From an uncultured Oscillibacter sp. (GTDB taxonomy: Bacteria > Bacillota > Clostridia > Oscillospirales > Oscillospiraceae): DNA of 5,047 nucleotides. Every line of letters starts with the position of its first letter. Positions within the stretch are counted from its first letter, which is position 1. The notes below the pieces were generated by a model, which was not told where the DNA came from, ran no database searches, and worked only from the letters and a program-made list of their open reading frames with translations. The position numbers and the translations under genes were made by a program. Below are positions 1 to 5,047 of the stretch, piece by piece. Where the stretch lies: positions 1 through 5,047 of the forward strand of contig CAJUDV010000067.1 of the NCBI GenBank assembly GCA_910585385.1, given 5' to 3'.

Positions 1-1402
1 AGATGGAGCAGTCGCAGTTGCCAACAATGGTGTCGGCGTTGTCCTTGTAAATGGCCTTCAGCTGGCTTTGGGCCTGCAAAATCAGGCAGGCGGAGATTTC
101 ACGGCTTCGGATGGTAGCCATGAGCTTTTCCAGCTTGGGAATCTGCCCGATGTTGGCGCACTCGTCAATCAGGCAGCGCACATGCACCGGAAGCCGCCCG
201 CCGTACACATCGTCCGCTTTTTCACACAGGAGGTTGAACAGCTGGGTATAAATCATGCTGATTAGGAAATTGAAGCTGTCGTCCGTGTCGCTCATAATCA
301 GGAACAGCGCCGTTTTCCGGTCCCCCAGGGTGTCCAGCTCCAGCTCGTCATAGGCGGTGACTTCCCGCAGTTCCGCGATGTCGAACACCGCCAGCCGCGC
401 ACCGCAGCTCACAAGGATGCTCTTGGCGGTTTTGCCAGCCGCCAACCGATATTTAGCATATTGGCGGACGGCAAAGTGGTTGGGGTCCCGTTCCGCCAGC
501 TCGTCAAACATCAGGTCCACGGGGTTCTTAAATTCCTCATCGTCCTCCCGGACCTCCATCGCGTTGATGAACTCAACGAGAGTGGAGAAATTCTGTTCCT
601 CCTTCGGGGCCTCGTAGTAGATGTAGCCGATCAGGGCGGTGTAAAGAAGCGTTTCAGCTTTGACCCAGAAATCGTCACCGCCCTTGCCCTCCCCCTTGGT
701 GTTGGCAATCAGGGTCGTCACCAGCTTCAAAATGTCCTTTTCGCTGTGCAGATAGGCAAACGGATTGTAGTGCATGGACTTTTTGAAATTGATAGAATTT
801 AGAATCTTGATTCTATACCCCTTGCGCTGGAGCAATTTTCCGGTGTCGATTACGATGTCCCCTTTCGGGTCCGTGACCACGAAGGAGGTCGGGTAGGAAT
901 CAGACGTGCATTGCATGAGGTTCGGTTTCAGAAAAAACCGGGTCTTGCCGGAGCCGGAACCGCCAATCACCAGCACGTTTTTGTTCCGGGCGGTCTTGGG
1001 GTCCTTGGGTCGGCTGTTCATGGTGAGCCGCTCCGTCTGCGTCAGGATGATGTTGTCCTCGAATTTCGGGGCGATATAAGGGGCGATGTCTTGGGAACTG
1101 CCCCAACGCGCGGTCCCGTACTCCATGCCGTGGCGGTATTTCTTGGCGTTCTTGCCCTTCATGTAGACCGCCAGCCGGAGGGCCGCGCCGCACAGCAGCC
1201 CCACCACCAGATCGGCGGGGTGAAAGCTGGGCAGGGCGGACTGGAACGCGGCGGCAAAGCCGTCCATGATGTGCAGCAGCTTCTCGGAAGCGTCTGCCCC
1301 CGCCGCCAGCCGCCACGCCTGCCCCAGCTTGGAGGCATACAGGCCGAGGAACACATAGGGCAGATTCAGAAGCACCAGCTTTTTCACGTTGATCTGCTTC
1401 AC
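1..1402 (-). CDS. virD4: VirD4/TraG-type type IV coupling ATPase, N-terminal part (cut by the left window edge)
   Basis: Inner-membrane coupling protein that brings the relaxase-DNA complex to the conjugative type IV secretion channel and powers transfer with ATP. 467 residues are visible; the family usually has about 600, so roughly the last fifth to quarter is missing. Two N-terminal hydrophobic segments (about residues 8-24 and 63-80) fit the membrane anchor. They are followed by RHGMEYGTARWG (90-101), typical of TraG/VirD4. Walker A is GGSGSGKT (147-154), then VVTDPKGD and the HYNPFAYLH motif. Walker B is CLIDE, with D413 and E414, followed by ANIGQIPKLEKLMATIRSR. I traced the frame codon by codon and found no frameshift. 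The GTG start (1402-1400) overlaps the TGA of the upstream pcfB-like gene by four bases (GTGA), with GGAGGGAG at 1411-1418 inside that gene as its ribosome binding site, so translation is probably coupled. The family assignment is very secure; the gene symbol is by analogy. Confidence 0.96.
   Translation of the reverse strand, partial: MKQINVKKLVLLNLPYVFLGLYASKLGQAWRLAAGADASEKLLHIMDGFAAAFQSALPSFHPADLVVGLLCGAALRLAVYMKGKNAKKYRHGMEYGTARWGSSQDIAPYIAPKFEDNIILTQTERLTMNSRPKDPKTARNKNVLVIGGSGSGKTRFFLKPNLMQCTSDSYPTSFVVTDPKGDIVIDTGKLLQRKGYRIKILNSINFKKSMHYNPFAYLHSEKDILKLVTTLIANTKGEGKGGDDFWVKAETLLYTALIGYIYYEAPKEEQNFSTLVEFINAMEVREDDEEFKNPVDLMFDELAERDPNHFAVRQYAKYRLAAGKTAKSILVSCGARLAVFDIAELREVTAYDELELDTLGDRKTALFLIMSDTDDSFNFLISMIYTQLFNLLCEKADDVYGGRLPVHVRCLIDECANIGQIPKLEKLMATIRSREISACLILQAQSQLKAIYKDNADTIVGNCDCSI
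800..815. repeat. 16-base palindrome with a nested partner inside virD4
   Basis: TAGAATC and GATTCTA form 7-base arms around a 2-base centre (800-815). Overlapping it, ATAGAAT at 792-798 pairs with ATTCTAT at 810-816, giving a second possible 7-base stem with an 11-base loop. It lies in a locally AT-rich part of an otherwise GC-rich gene, where it encodes YRIKILNSIN. It may be chance, a protein-binding site, or a small mRNA hairpin; there is no other support. Confidence 0.35.
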
Positions 1403-1890
1403 CGTTCCAGCTCCCTCCGTTTCTCCCGGTTGACAACGGTATTCTTCACCAGCTCCTTAAAGTGGGCCAGCCGTTGCAGCACCGAGGGCCGGGAAGCCTT
1501 TTTGACCTTCTTTCCAACGTATTCATTGAACGCGGAGGTCAGTGCGTCCGCGTCCCGGCTTTTGAAGAACACCAGAAACTTGGGCGGGTTGCTGCTCCGG
1601 TCCCGCTTGATGGCGTAGTCCACGCCGTATTTCCGGGCGATGCGGTCAAACTGCCGGATGGAGGGGTCGGTCAGCTCAATGTTGGACACGCCCTGGTCCT
1701 GCCCGATCAGTTGCTTCACCGTCTGCTTGCCGTGGGGAATCACAGCCGTTTCCCGCTTCTGCTGCTTCTGGTGCTTGACCTCCTTCCGGTGGGCCATGTA
1801 CTTGGCGATGGCCGCTTTGAACATCCGCCCGGTGAACTTGCTGCCGTTGACCATCAGCGTCAGCGTTCTGTTCTCCACTTCCTCCTGCAT
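1399..1890 (-). CDS. pcfB: PcfB family (DUF3801-type) conjugation-associated protein
   Basis: 163-residue, strongly basic, soluble protein with no signal peptide or membrane segment. I recognise it as the PcfB/DUF3801 family, which sits immediately upstream of the VirD4 coupling protein in Tn1549-like elements. Visible landmarks are an N-terminal segment NGSKFTGRMFKAAIAKYMAH (15-34), a lysine/glutamine-rich stretch (36-47), the core IELTDPSIRQFDRIARKYGV (71-90), an apparent beta strand KFLVFFKSRDADAL (104-117), and a basic C-terminus ending REKRRELER. Its molecular role is not established; a DNA-transfer accessory role near the coupling protein is inference from position. The ATG start is supported by GGAGGTGA at 1897-1904, six bases upstream, in which the TGA is also the stop codon of the preceding gene. 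Its own TGA overlaps the GTG of virD4. Confidence 0.9.
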   Translation of the reverse strand: MQEEVENRTLTLMVNGSKFTGRMFKAAIAKYMAHRKEVKHQKQQKRETAVIPHGKQTVKQLIGQDQGVSNIELTDPSIRQFDRIARKYGVDYAIKRDRSSNPPKFLVFFKSRDADALTSAFNEYVGKKVKKASRPSVLQRLAHFKELVKNTVVNREKRRELER

Positions 1891-1896
1891 GGGCCG

Positions 1897-2235
1897 TCAC
1901 CTCCCCTGGCCCTTAACGGTGAGGATGCCGTCCAGGGTGGTGGCGGTGATCCGCAGGCGCTGGGCGGTGGCGATGTCATTTTTCACCGTCTCGTCCACGG
2001 TCCGCCCGCAGACCACCAGGACGCGGGAGCGCCGGAGGTAGTCCCGCGCCATGTCGATGCCGTCCTTATGCTCCTGGGGGACCGCATCCCGGAGGAAACG
2101 GGCGGTGAGCAGGACGGGGCAGATGGGGGAATAGCCAGCCTCGTACACCTGACGGCAGTACCGGGCGGCGGTCTCAGCGTTTTCGTACTCGTTGCCGCTC
2201 CAGGCGGCGGTGATGTAAGCAAGGGGGCGCTTCAT
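1897..2235 (-). CDS. DUF7768-like protein, nucleoside 2-deoxyribosyltransferase-like fold
   Basis: 112-residue protein that I recognise as the small DUF7768/DUF4406-like group, distantly related to nucleoside 2-deoxyribosyltransferases. It is common in clostridial conjugative elements. Visible features are a first beta strand with YITAAWSGNEYENAETAARY (7-26), the segment YEAGYSPICPVLL (31-43), QEHKDGIDMARDYLRRSRVL (54-73), then the strand VLVVCGRTVDETVKNDIATA (72-91). The alternating strand-helix order fits a Rossmann-like fold. No enzymatic activity has been shown for this group as far as I know. Acting on nucleosides or nucleotide-like ligands is an inference from the fold, and I cannot confirm the catalytic acid. 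AAAGGAG at 2242-2248, six bases upstream, supports the ATG. It lies 24 bases after the DUF6017-like gene and 6 bases before pcfB, so it is co-transcribed with both. Confidence 0.82.
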   Translation of the reverse strand: MKRPLAYITAAWSGNEYENAETAARYCRQVYEAGYSPICPVLLTARFLRDAVPQEHKDGIDMARDYLRRSRVLVVCGRTVDETVKNDIATAQRLRITATTLDGILTVKGQGR

Positions 2236-2259
2236 GGAAAGCTCCTTTCTCCTGTGCGG

Positions 2260-3183
2260 CTATCTGCCGCCGTAGAGGTCGTGGTTGACCAGCATCGTGT
2301 AGTGGTTGTCCGTAGTAGCAGGCGCATTGAACAGCGCCGCCAGCAAATAGGCCCTGGTATTCCAGACGCGGGTGGTGTTCTCCCGGATGCCGTCCAGAAC
2401 CTTCTCAATGTGGCTGCTGTTGATAAGCTCAAACCGCTGTTGAACAAAGGCGGTGGGATACTCCGCATCCCGCCCGATCTTCATGGTGGGCGCTCTGCTC
2501 AGAGCGACCTCCAGCATGATCTCCACCAGCTCATTGAGCTGCTCCCGGTTGGCGCTGTCGGCAATCAGGTCATATTCAATCTGATCCCGAATCTCATCCC
2601 GCTTCTCATACACTTCCGTCATTCCTTCCGCCGCAGGCGCGGACACAGGCCCCGGAGGGGGCTGGGGACGGAATGAATGAGTATTTGCTTGATGAGTATT
2701 TTGTTTTTTACGGGGATTAGTTTTTTTAGTATTTAATTGCGCCGGGTTTTCCGTATCCGGCACATCCGCGTCCGGGGGAACCGCGTCCGGCTTTACCGTA
2801 TCCGGGAAACCCGTACACGGTGAAGCCGTATCCGGCGAACCCGTGTGCGGTGAGGGCGCGTCCGGGCCGGAGGGGTCCGGGGGCGGCGTTTGGGGCTTCT
2901 CATAGATGGTGTACTCCACGCTGCCCACGCGCCCATGCTCTCCCCGCAGCTGGCGGCGCACCACATAGCCCGCCTTTTCCAGCTCCTTCAAGGTGTTCCC
3001 GATGGCCTCCACGCCCTCCTTACAGATGGCGGCGAGGCCACGGGTGGAATAGTTCCAGTTGTCCGGGAGGGACAGCATGATTGCCAGCAGCCCCTTTGCT
3101 TTCAGAGACAGGCCGGGGTCCTTCAAGTGATGGTTCGACATCACTGTGTAATCCCGCGTCCGTTCTACACGATAAACGGCCAT
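2260..3183 (-). CDS. DUF6017-like winged-helix DNA-binding protein, possible replication initiator
   Basis: 307 residues in three parts. Residues 1-95 begin MAVYRVERTRDYTVMSNHHL and continue LSLKAKGLLAIMLSLPDNW and KEGVEAIGNTLKELEKAGYV. This is a winged helix-turn-helix as in DUF6017 and RepA/DnaD-like proteins of Firmicute mobile elements. Residues 102-171 are a low-complexity linker with proline at 102, 107, 112 and every fifth residue to 147, then a Lys/Asn/Thr-rich part ending NTHQANTHSF. Residues 185-307 are a helical C-terminal domain (VYEKRDEIRDQIEYDLIADS, EIMLEVALSRAP, FVQQRFELINSSHIEKVLDG, TRAYLLAALFNA) typical of the DUF6017 tail. It probably binds DNA in replication or regulation of the element; the exact role is not established. 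The ATG start follows GAGGAAGTGA at 3191-3200 with a somewhat long spacer. Oddly, the linker is encoded by 15-base DNA repeats next to an AT-rich patch, described separately. Confidence 0.88.
   Translation of the reverse strand: MAVYRVERTRDYTVMSNHHLKDPGLSLKAKGLLAIMLSLPDNWNYSTRGLAAICKEGVEAIGNTLKELEKAGYVVRRQLRGEHGRVGSVEYTIYEKPQTPPPDPSGPDAPSPHTGSPDTASPCTGFPDTVKPDAVPPDADVPDTENPAQLNTKKTNPRKKQNTHQANTHSFRPQPPPGPVSAPAAEGMTEVYEKRDEIRDQIEYDLIADSANREQLNELVEIMLEVALSRAPTMKIGRDAEYPTAFVQQRFELINSSHIEKVLDGIRENTTRVWNTRAYLLAALFNAPATTDNHYTMLVNHDLYGGR
2671..2740. other. AT-rich island with short direct repeats inside the DUF6017-like gene
   Basis: By my count only 19 of 70 bases are G or C, in a gene whose flanks are clearly GC-rich. 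It holds the 10-base direct repeat ATGAGTATTT at 2677-2686 and 2692-2701, again 15 bases apart, plus a shorter related TAGTATTT at 2727-2734. It also carries T runs on the plus strand at about 2704-2709 and 2721-2727. In protein it encodes the Asn/Thr/Lys/His-rich stretch NTKKTNPRKKQNTHQANTHS. It directly adjoins the 15-base GC-rich repeats. No hairpin precedes the T runs, so it is not a terminator, and I see no convincing paired -35/-10 boxes. It could be a DNA-unwinding element or merely the codon cost of this linker. Confidence 0.75.
2746..2880 (-). repeat. Nine in-register 15-base tandem repeats inside the DUF6017-like gene
   Basis: Cutting the plus strand every 15 bases from 2746 gives nine units that nearly all end in TCCGG or a close variant (for example CCGTATCCGG, CCGCGTCCGG, CCGTACACGG, CCGTGTGCGG). 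They encode pentapeptides such as PDTEN, PDADV, PDAVP, PDTVK, PCTGF, PDTAS, PHTGS. Proline is CCG in every unit and also in the following proline at 2743-2745. The seven consecutive units from 2746 to 2850 share the dyad CCG-N4-CGG even where the second residue changes from Asp to Cys or His. The period is exact, with no insertion or deletion. It may be a simple proline-rich spacer grown by slippage, or an array of protein-binding sites. Confidence 0.85.
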
Positions 3184-3213
3184 TCTTCACTCACTTCCTC
3201 AATAGATTTTGAC

Positions 3214-3999
3214 TTATGCGGTGTCCGCCGCATCCTCGCGGGCAAAGCGTTCCTCCAGCCTCGCCACGCTCCAATTCTGCTTGAATTGTCCCAGGGGACC
3301 GGGGCCGAACATAGCCCGCGCCCGGTTGTCCATGTCCAGCAGCCGCGCCCATAGCTCCGGGTGGTGATGGCGGAGCTTCCGCAGCTCGTCTATGCGTTGG
3401 AGCGGACAGCACCAGCACGAGGCGCGGTGGTATATCTCATACAGCCCGCCCCAATCGCAGCCCCGGTTGTAGCAGATTTGCAGGGCCTGGGCCTCGGTGA
3501 TGCCCCACTCCACCAGGGGATAGCGGTTATGTTCATCCGATTTGCAGCGATGTGCTTCATCGGCGGCGATGCCGATATGGTGCAGGGCATTTTTCTCCTT
3601 TTTAAGCCGGTTGACTTCTTTTGTGATGAGATGGGTTTTCAGCTGTCCGGTACACCAGCGCACTTTCATTCCAGGCCAGCCATAGCCAGTCAGAGGCTGA
3701 CCCATAGCAATACGGCGCTCTATGGCCCGCTTCTGTTGCTGGGGAACATCGAACATCAGCCACTCAAAGCCGTGGGGATGCCGCAGGGCGGTGATGTGGA
3801 TGCCGCGCTCCTGATAAAGAAAAGCGTCCAGCTTGGCAATATGGGCCTCCATCTCCGGGAACTCCATGCCGGTGTCCGCGTAGAGTACGCAGTCAATGGG
3901 CAGGCCCTTCTCGATCATCAGCAGTAAAAGACAGGAGCTGTCTTTTCCACCAGAGAGGGAGACCGCCGAAAAGGTTTCGTTACTGTTTCCAGCTCCCAT
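3214..3999 (-). CDS. Stand-alone PAPS reductase family PP-loop protein
   Basis: 261-residue adenine-nucleotide alpha-hydrolase-fold protein. The PP-loop is SGGKDS at residues 16-21, followed by the second-strand motif VLYADTGMEFPE (38-49), RHPHGFEWLMFD (73-84), WPGMKVRWCTGQLKTHLI (108-125) and HIGIAADEAHR (141-151). The cysteines C116, C176, C181, C195, C197 and C198 (last three in ASCWCCPLQR) could bind a metal or iron-sulphur cluster. The catalytic ECGLH tail of assimilatory PAPS reductases is absent, and no sulphate-assimilation genes are nearby. A true cysH role is therefore unlikely; family members of this shape occur on phages and conjugative elements, and their substrate is unknown. 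Adenylation-dependent sulphur or nucleotide chemistry is inference. It sits 30 bases before the DUF6017-like gene in the same operon. The first ATG lies unusually far from the only good ribosome binding site (see separate entry), so the start is less certain than the product family. Confidence 0.9.
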   Translation of the reverse strand: MGAGNSNETFSAVSLSGGKDSSCLLLLMIEKGLPIDCVLYADTGMEFPEMEAHIAKLDAFLYQERGIHITALRHPHGFEWLMFDVPQQQKRAIERRIAMGQPLTGYGWPGMKVRWCTGQLKTHLITKEVNRLKKEKNALHHIGIAADEAHRCKSDEHNRYPLVEWGITEAQALQICYNRGCDWGGLYEIYHRASCWCCPLQRIDELRKLRHHHPELWARLLDMDNRARAMFGPGPLGQFKQNWSVARLEERFAREDAADTA

Positions 4000-4022
4000 G
4001 CCGGGAGAACTGCCTTTTTTCG

Positions 4023-4030
4023 CTCCTTTC
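4023..4030 (-). promoter_or_regulatory. Strong ribosome binding site unusually far from the PAPS-reductase-family ATG
   Basis: GAAAGGAG reads on the minus strand in the 38-base gap after the 168-residue gene, but 23 bases separate it from the ATG at 3999-3997, against 6-11 bases for the other genes here. Between them there is no ATG, GTG, TTG or CTG in any frame, only a run of six A then GGCAGTTCTCCCGGC. Either the ATG is used with a long spacer, a rare start codon is used nearer the site, or the original start has been mutated. Confidence 0.6.
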
Positions 4031-4037
4031 CCGCCGT

Positions 4038-4544
4038 TTACAGCTCGTAAACGGGAATCTCATTCTCATGGACGGGCCAGCACAGCTTGTCCAGCCGGTC
4101 CGTCAGCTCCTCCAGGTCCAGGCACATGCCGCTGGCCCACGGGTCGCCCAGGTTCTCCCGGTACTCCGCCACATACGCGCCGCCCTCGCAGACTACGGAC
4201 ACGCTGGCGACGGCGGTGACGGTCATATCCTCCAGCAGCCACAGCTCCACGCTGCGGGTGGTCAGGACGGCCTCGGCGGTACTCTGGTCAAAATCGTCAT
4301 ACAGCAGCGTGGCCCGCTGGCCGAACAGCTCCGCCCCACGGTAATTGAAGGACTTGGGCTGGCTGCCCTGGGTGGCGAAGGCAAAGACGGTCTCGGCGTG
4401 ATGCCGGACGGCCTGGAGCAGAGCATGGAAGTCAATGCCGTCCAGCAGCTCCGCCACCTCGTCGGCGGAAAGGCCGCTGTTCTCTCCGATGCCGGAGCGG
4501 TACAGCTCCCCAATGGCGTACTCCAGTGAATCCACAGAATACAT
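4038..4544 (-). CDS. Unrecognised acidic 168-residue protein
   Basis: I do not recognise this protein. It is soluble by eye, with no signal peptide or membrane segment, and rich in Asp and Glu. The N-terminal half looks helical: SLEYAIGELYRSGIG (6-20), LSADEVAELLDGIDFHALLQ (25-44), AVRHHAETVFAFATQ (45-59). The second half alternates strands, for example VELWLLEDMTVTAVASVSVV (99-118) and GGAYVAEYRENLGDPWASGM (121-140), then a helix LDLEELTDRLDKL (142-154) and a short tail. An acidic small protein on a conjugative element could be a partner-binding or anti-defence protein, but nothing in the sequence proves that. The start is firm: AGGAGGT at 4553-4559 lies 8 bases upstream. It follows the 89-residue gene by 16 bases and precedes the PP-loop gene by 38, so it belongs to the same operon. 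Confidence 0.78.
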   Translation of the reverse strand: MYSVDSLEYAIGELYRSGIGENSGLSADEVAELLDGIDFHALLQAVRHHAETVFAFATQGSQPKSFNYRGAELFGQRATLLYDDFDQSTAEAVLTTRSVELWLLEDMTVTAVASVSVVCEGGAYVAEYRENLGDPWASGMCLDLEELTDRLDKLCWPVHENEIPVYEL

Positions 4545-4560
4545 GGTGATCTACCTCCTA

Positions 4561-4830
4561 TCAGTTTTTGCGCCGTTTTCTCGGCTTGTCGGGCAGGATG
4601 TGCCCCTCGATGATGCTGGCGTGTTTACGGATTTGGATGCTGCCCTGCCGCGCACAGGCAAGGGCCTCCCCGTAACCGCCCTCGGTCAAAAAGCGCCGGA
4701 TGTACTCCCCCGGCTTCCCCAGGGGGCAGTCGGCCAGCACCAGAAACTCAATCATGTGGCGGGTGTGGTCCCGGAACCGCTCCACCGCCAGCAGGTCATG
4801 CCCGGTGATGGGCAAGTGGAGGGGCTTCAC
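4561..4830 (-). CDS. Unrecognised small basic 89-residue protein
   Basis: I do not recognise this protein. It starts with GTG (4830-4828), supported by GGAAAGGAG at 4837-4845 six bases upstream and by a four-base GTGA overlap with the end of the preceding gene; a later internal ATG has no such site. Visible features are a predicted helix HDLLAVERFRDHTRHMIEFL (11-30), the segment LGKPGEYIRRFLTEGGYGEA (37-56), a further stretch ACARQGSIQIRKHASIIEG (58-76), and a strongly basic tail KPRKRRKN that could contact nucleic acid. The stop TGA (4563-4561) is followed in frame at once by TAG, giving tandem stops, with the TAG running into the ribosome binding site of the next gene. It is probably translated together with its neighbours; function unknown. 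Confidence 0.72.
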   Translation of the reverse strand: MKPLHLPITGHDLLAVERFRDHTRHMIEFLVLADCPLGKPGEYIRRFLTEGGYGEALACARQGSIQIRKHASIIEGHILPDKPRKRRKN

Positions 4831-5047
4831 CTCCGGCTCCTTTCCTTAATTTCCAGCACGGCGGGGCCGTACCGGGCCACCAGAAGGGCATTGACAATCA
4901 GGCTGAACGCCAGGGTGTCCACCACTTCGTTGTTGGCGAGGTCGGCCAGGGCCACGCCGGACCCCTCTGCGTAGATGTCCCGCGCCGCAGAAAACAGAGT
5001 GTAACAATGGGGGGAGATGTCTTTCAGCGTCCCATAGTCGAACTCAA
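4827..5047 (-). CDS. C-terminal end of an unrecognised gene (cut by the right window edge)
   Basis: The minus-strand frame is open from the right edge (first complete codon at 5045-5043) to a TGA at 4829-4827, giving 72 residues. The other two minus-strand frames hit stops within the first few codons. The sequence starts EFDYGTLKDISPHCYTLFSA, continues ARDIYAEGSGVALADLANNE, and ends with a hydrophobic stretch TLAFSLIVNALLVARYGPAV and the basic tail KERSRR. That stretch is too broken by polar residues to be called a membrane helix with confidence. I do not recognise the family. The stop overlaps the GTG of the 89-residue gene by four bases, which with normal codon use supports a real coding end. 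Confidence 0.68.
   Translation of the reverse strand, partial: EFDYGTLKDISPHCYTLFSAARDIYAEGSGVALADLANNEVVDTLAFSLIVNALLVARYGPAVLEIKERSRR

Noticed and set aside
900..1436. 178-codon minus-strand frame over the start of virD4
   Set aside because: It is out of frame with the traced virD4 sequence, which has Walker A and TraG motifs in the same bases; its translation is Arg/Gly/Pro-rich shadow sequence.
1462..2676. 404-codon open frame on the plus strand
   Set aside because: It runs antisense across four recognised or well-supported minus-strand genes (pcfB, the DUF7768-like gene, the DUF6017-like gene and their starts). Its translation has the Gly/Val/Leu/His-rich character of a GC-rich shadow and no family motif.
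2701..2730. T runs on the plus strand resembling a terminator
   Set aside because: No GC-rich hairpin precedes either run, and they lie inside the coding sequence of a leftward-reading gene.
2676..2750. Internal promoter in the AT-rich island
   Set aside because: I could not find a paired TTGACA-like and TATAAT-like box at the right spacing on either strand.
2746..2880. CRISPR-like array
   Set aside because: The period is only 15 bases with no unique spacers, and the repeat is in frame within an intact gene.
3361..3927. 188-codon plus-strand frame opposite the PP-loop gene
   Set aside because: The opposite strand has an intact SGGKDS domain and a consistent operon position, so this frame is an antisense shadow.
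4435..4974. 179-codon plus-strand frame across three minus-strand genes
   Set aside because: It crosses gene boundaries marked by strong minus-strand ribosome binding sites and has no recognisable motif.

Overview
The window reads as part of an integrative conjugative element of the Tn1549-like (VirD4/TraG plus PcfB) kind found in gut Clostridia (Oscillospiraceae/Lachnospiraceae type hosts). This rests on the VirD4-type coupling ATPase, the adjoining PcfB-family protein, a DUF6017-type winged-helix protein, strong AGGAGG-like ribosome binding sites and GC-rich coding sequence. The host assignment comes from family knowledge and was not searched.

All eight supported genes lie on the minus strand and read right to left as one compact block. 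In transcription order they are: the 3' end of an unrecognised gene (5047-4827); an unrecognised 89-residue protein (4830-4561); an unrecognised acidic 168-residue protein (4544-4038); a stand-alone PAPS-reductase-family PP-loop protein (3999-3214); a DUF6017-like winged-helix protein (3183-2260); a small nucleoside 2-deoxyribosyltransferase-like protein (2235-1897); a PcfB-family protein (1890-1399); and the N-terminal 467 residues of the VirD4/TraG coupling ATPase (1402 to the left edge). Gaps are 38 bases or less, two junctions are 4-base GTGA overlaps, and I see no promoter or terminator inside the block, so it looks like one operon entering the conjugation (type IV secretion) module. The relaxase, VirB4, VirB6 and integrase would lie outside the window.

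The most unusual structure is inside the DUF6017-like gene. Nine 15-base units in exact register (2746-2880) encode a proline every fifth residue and carry a repeated CCG-N4-CGG dyad. They are followed directly by an AT-rich island (2671-2740, 19 G/C of 70 bases) with its own 15-base-spaced direct repeat. An N-terminal DNA-binding domain, internal repeats and an adjacent AT-rich stretch within one gene resemble the layout of initiator genes that contain their own origin, such as lambda O. This may be only a low-complexity linker, but the origin hypothesis can be tested. Plus-strand open frames, including one of 404 codons, are antisense shadows of GC-rich genes.
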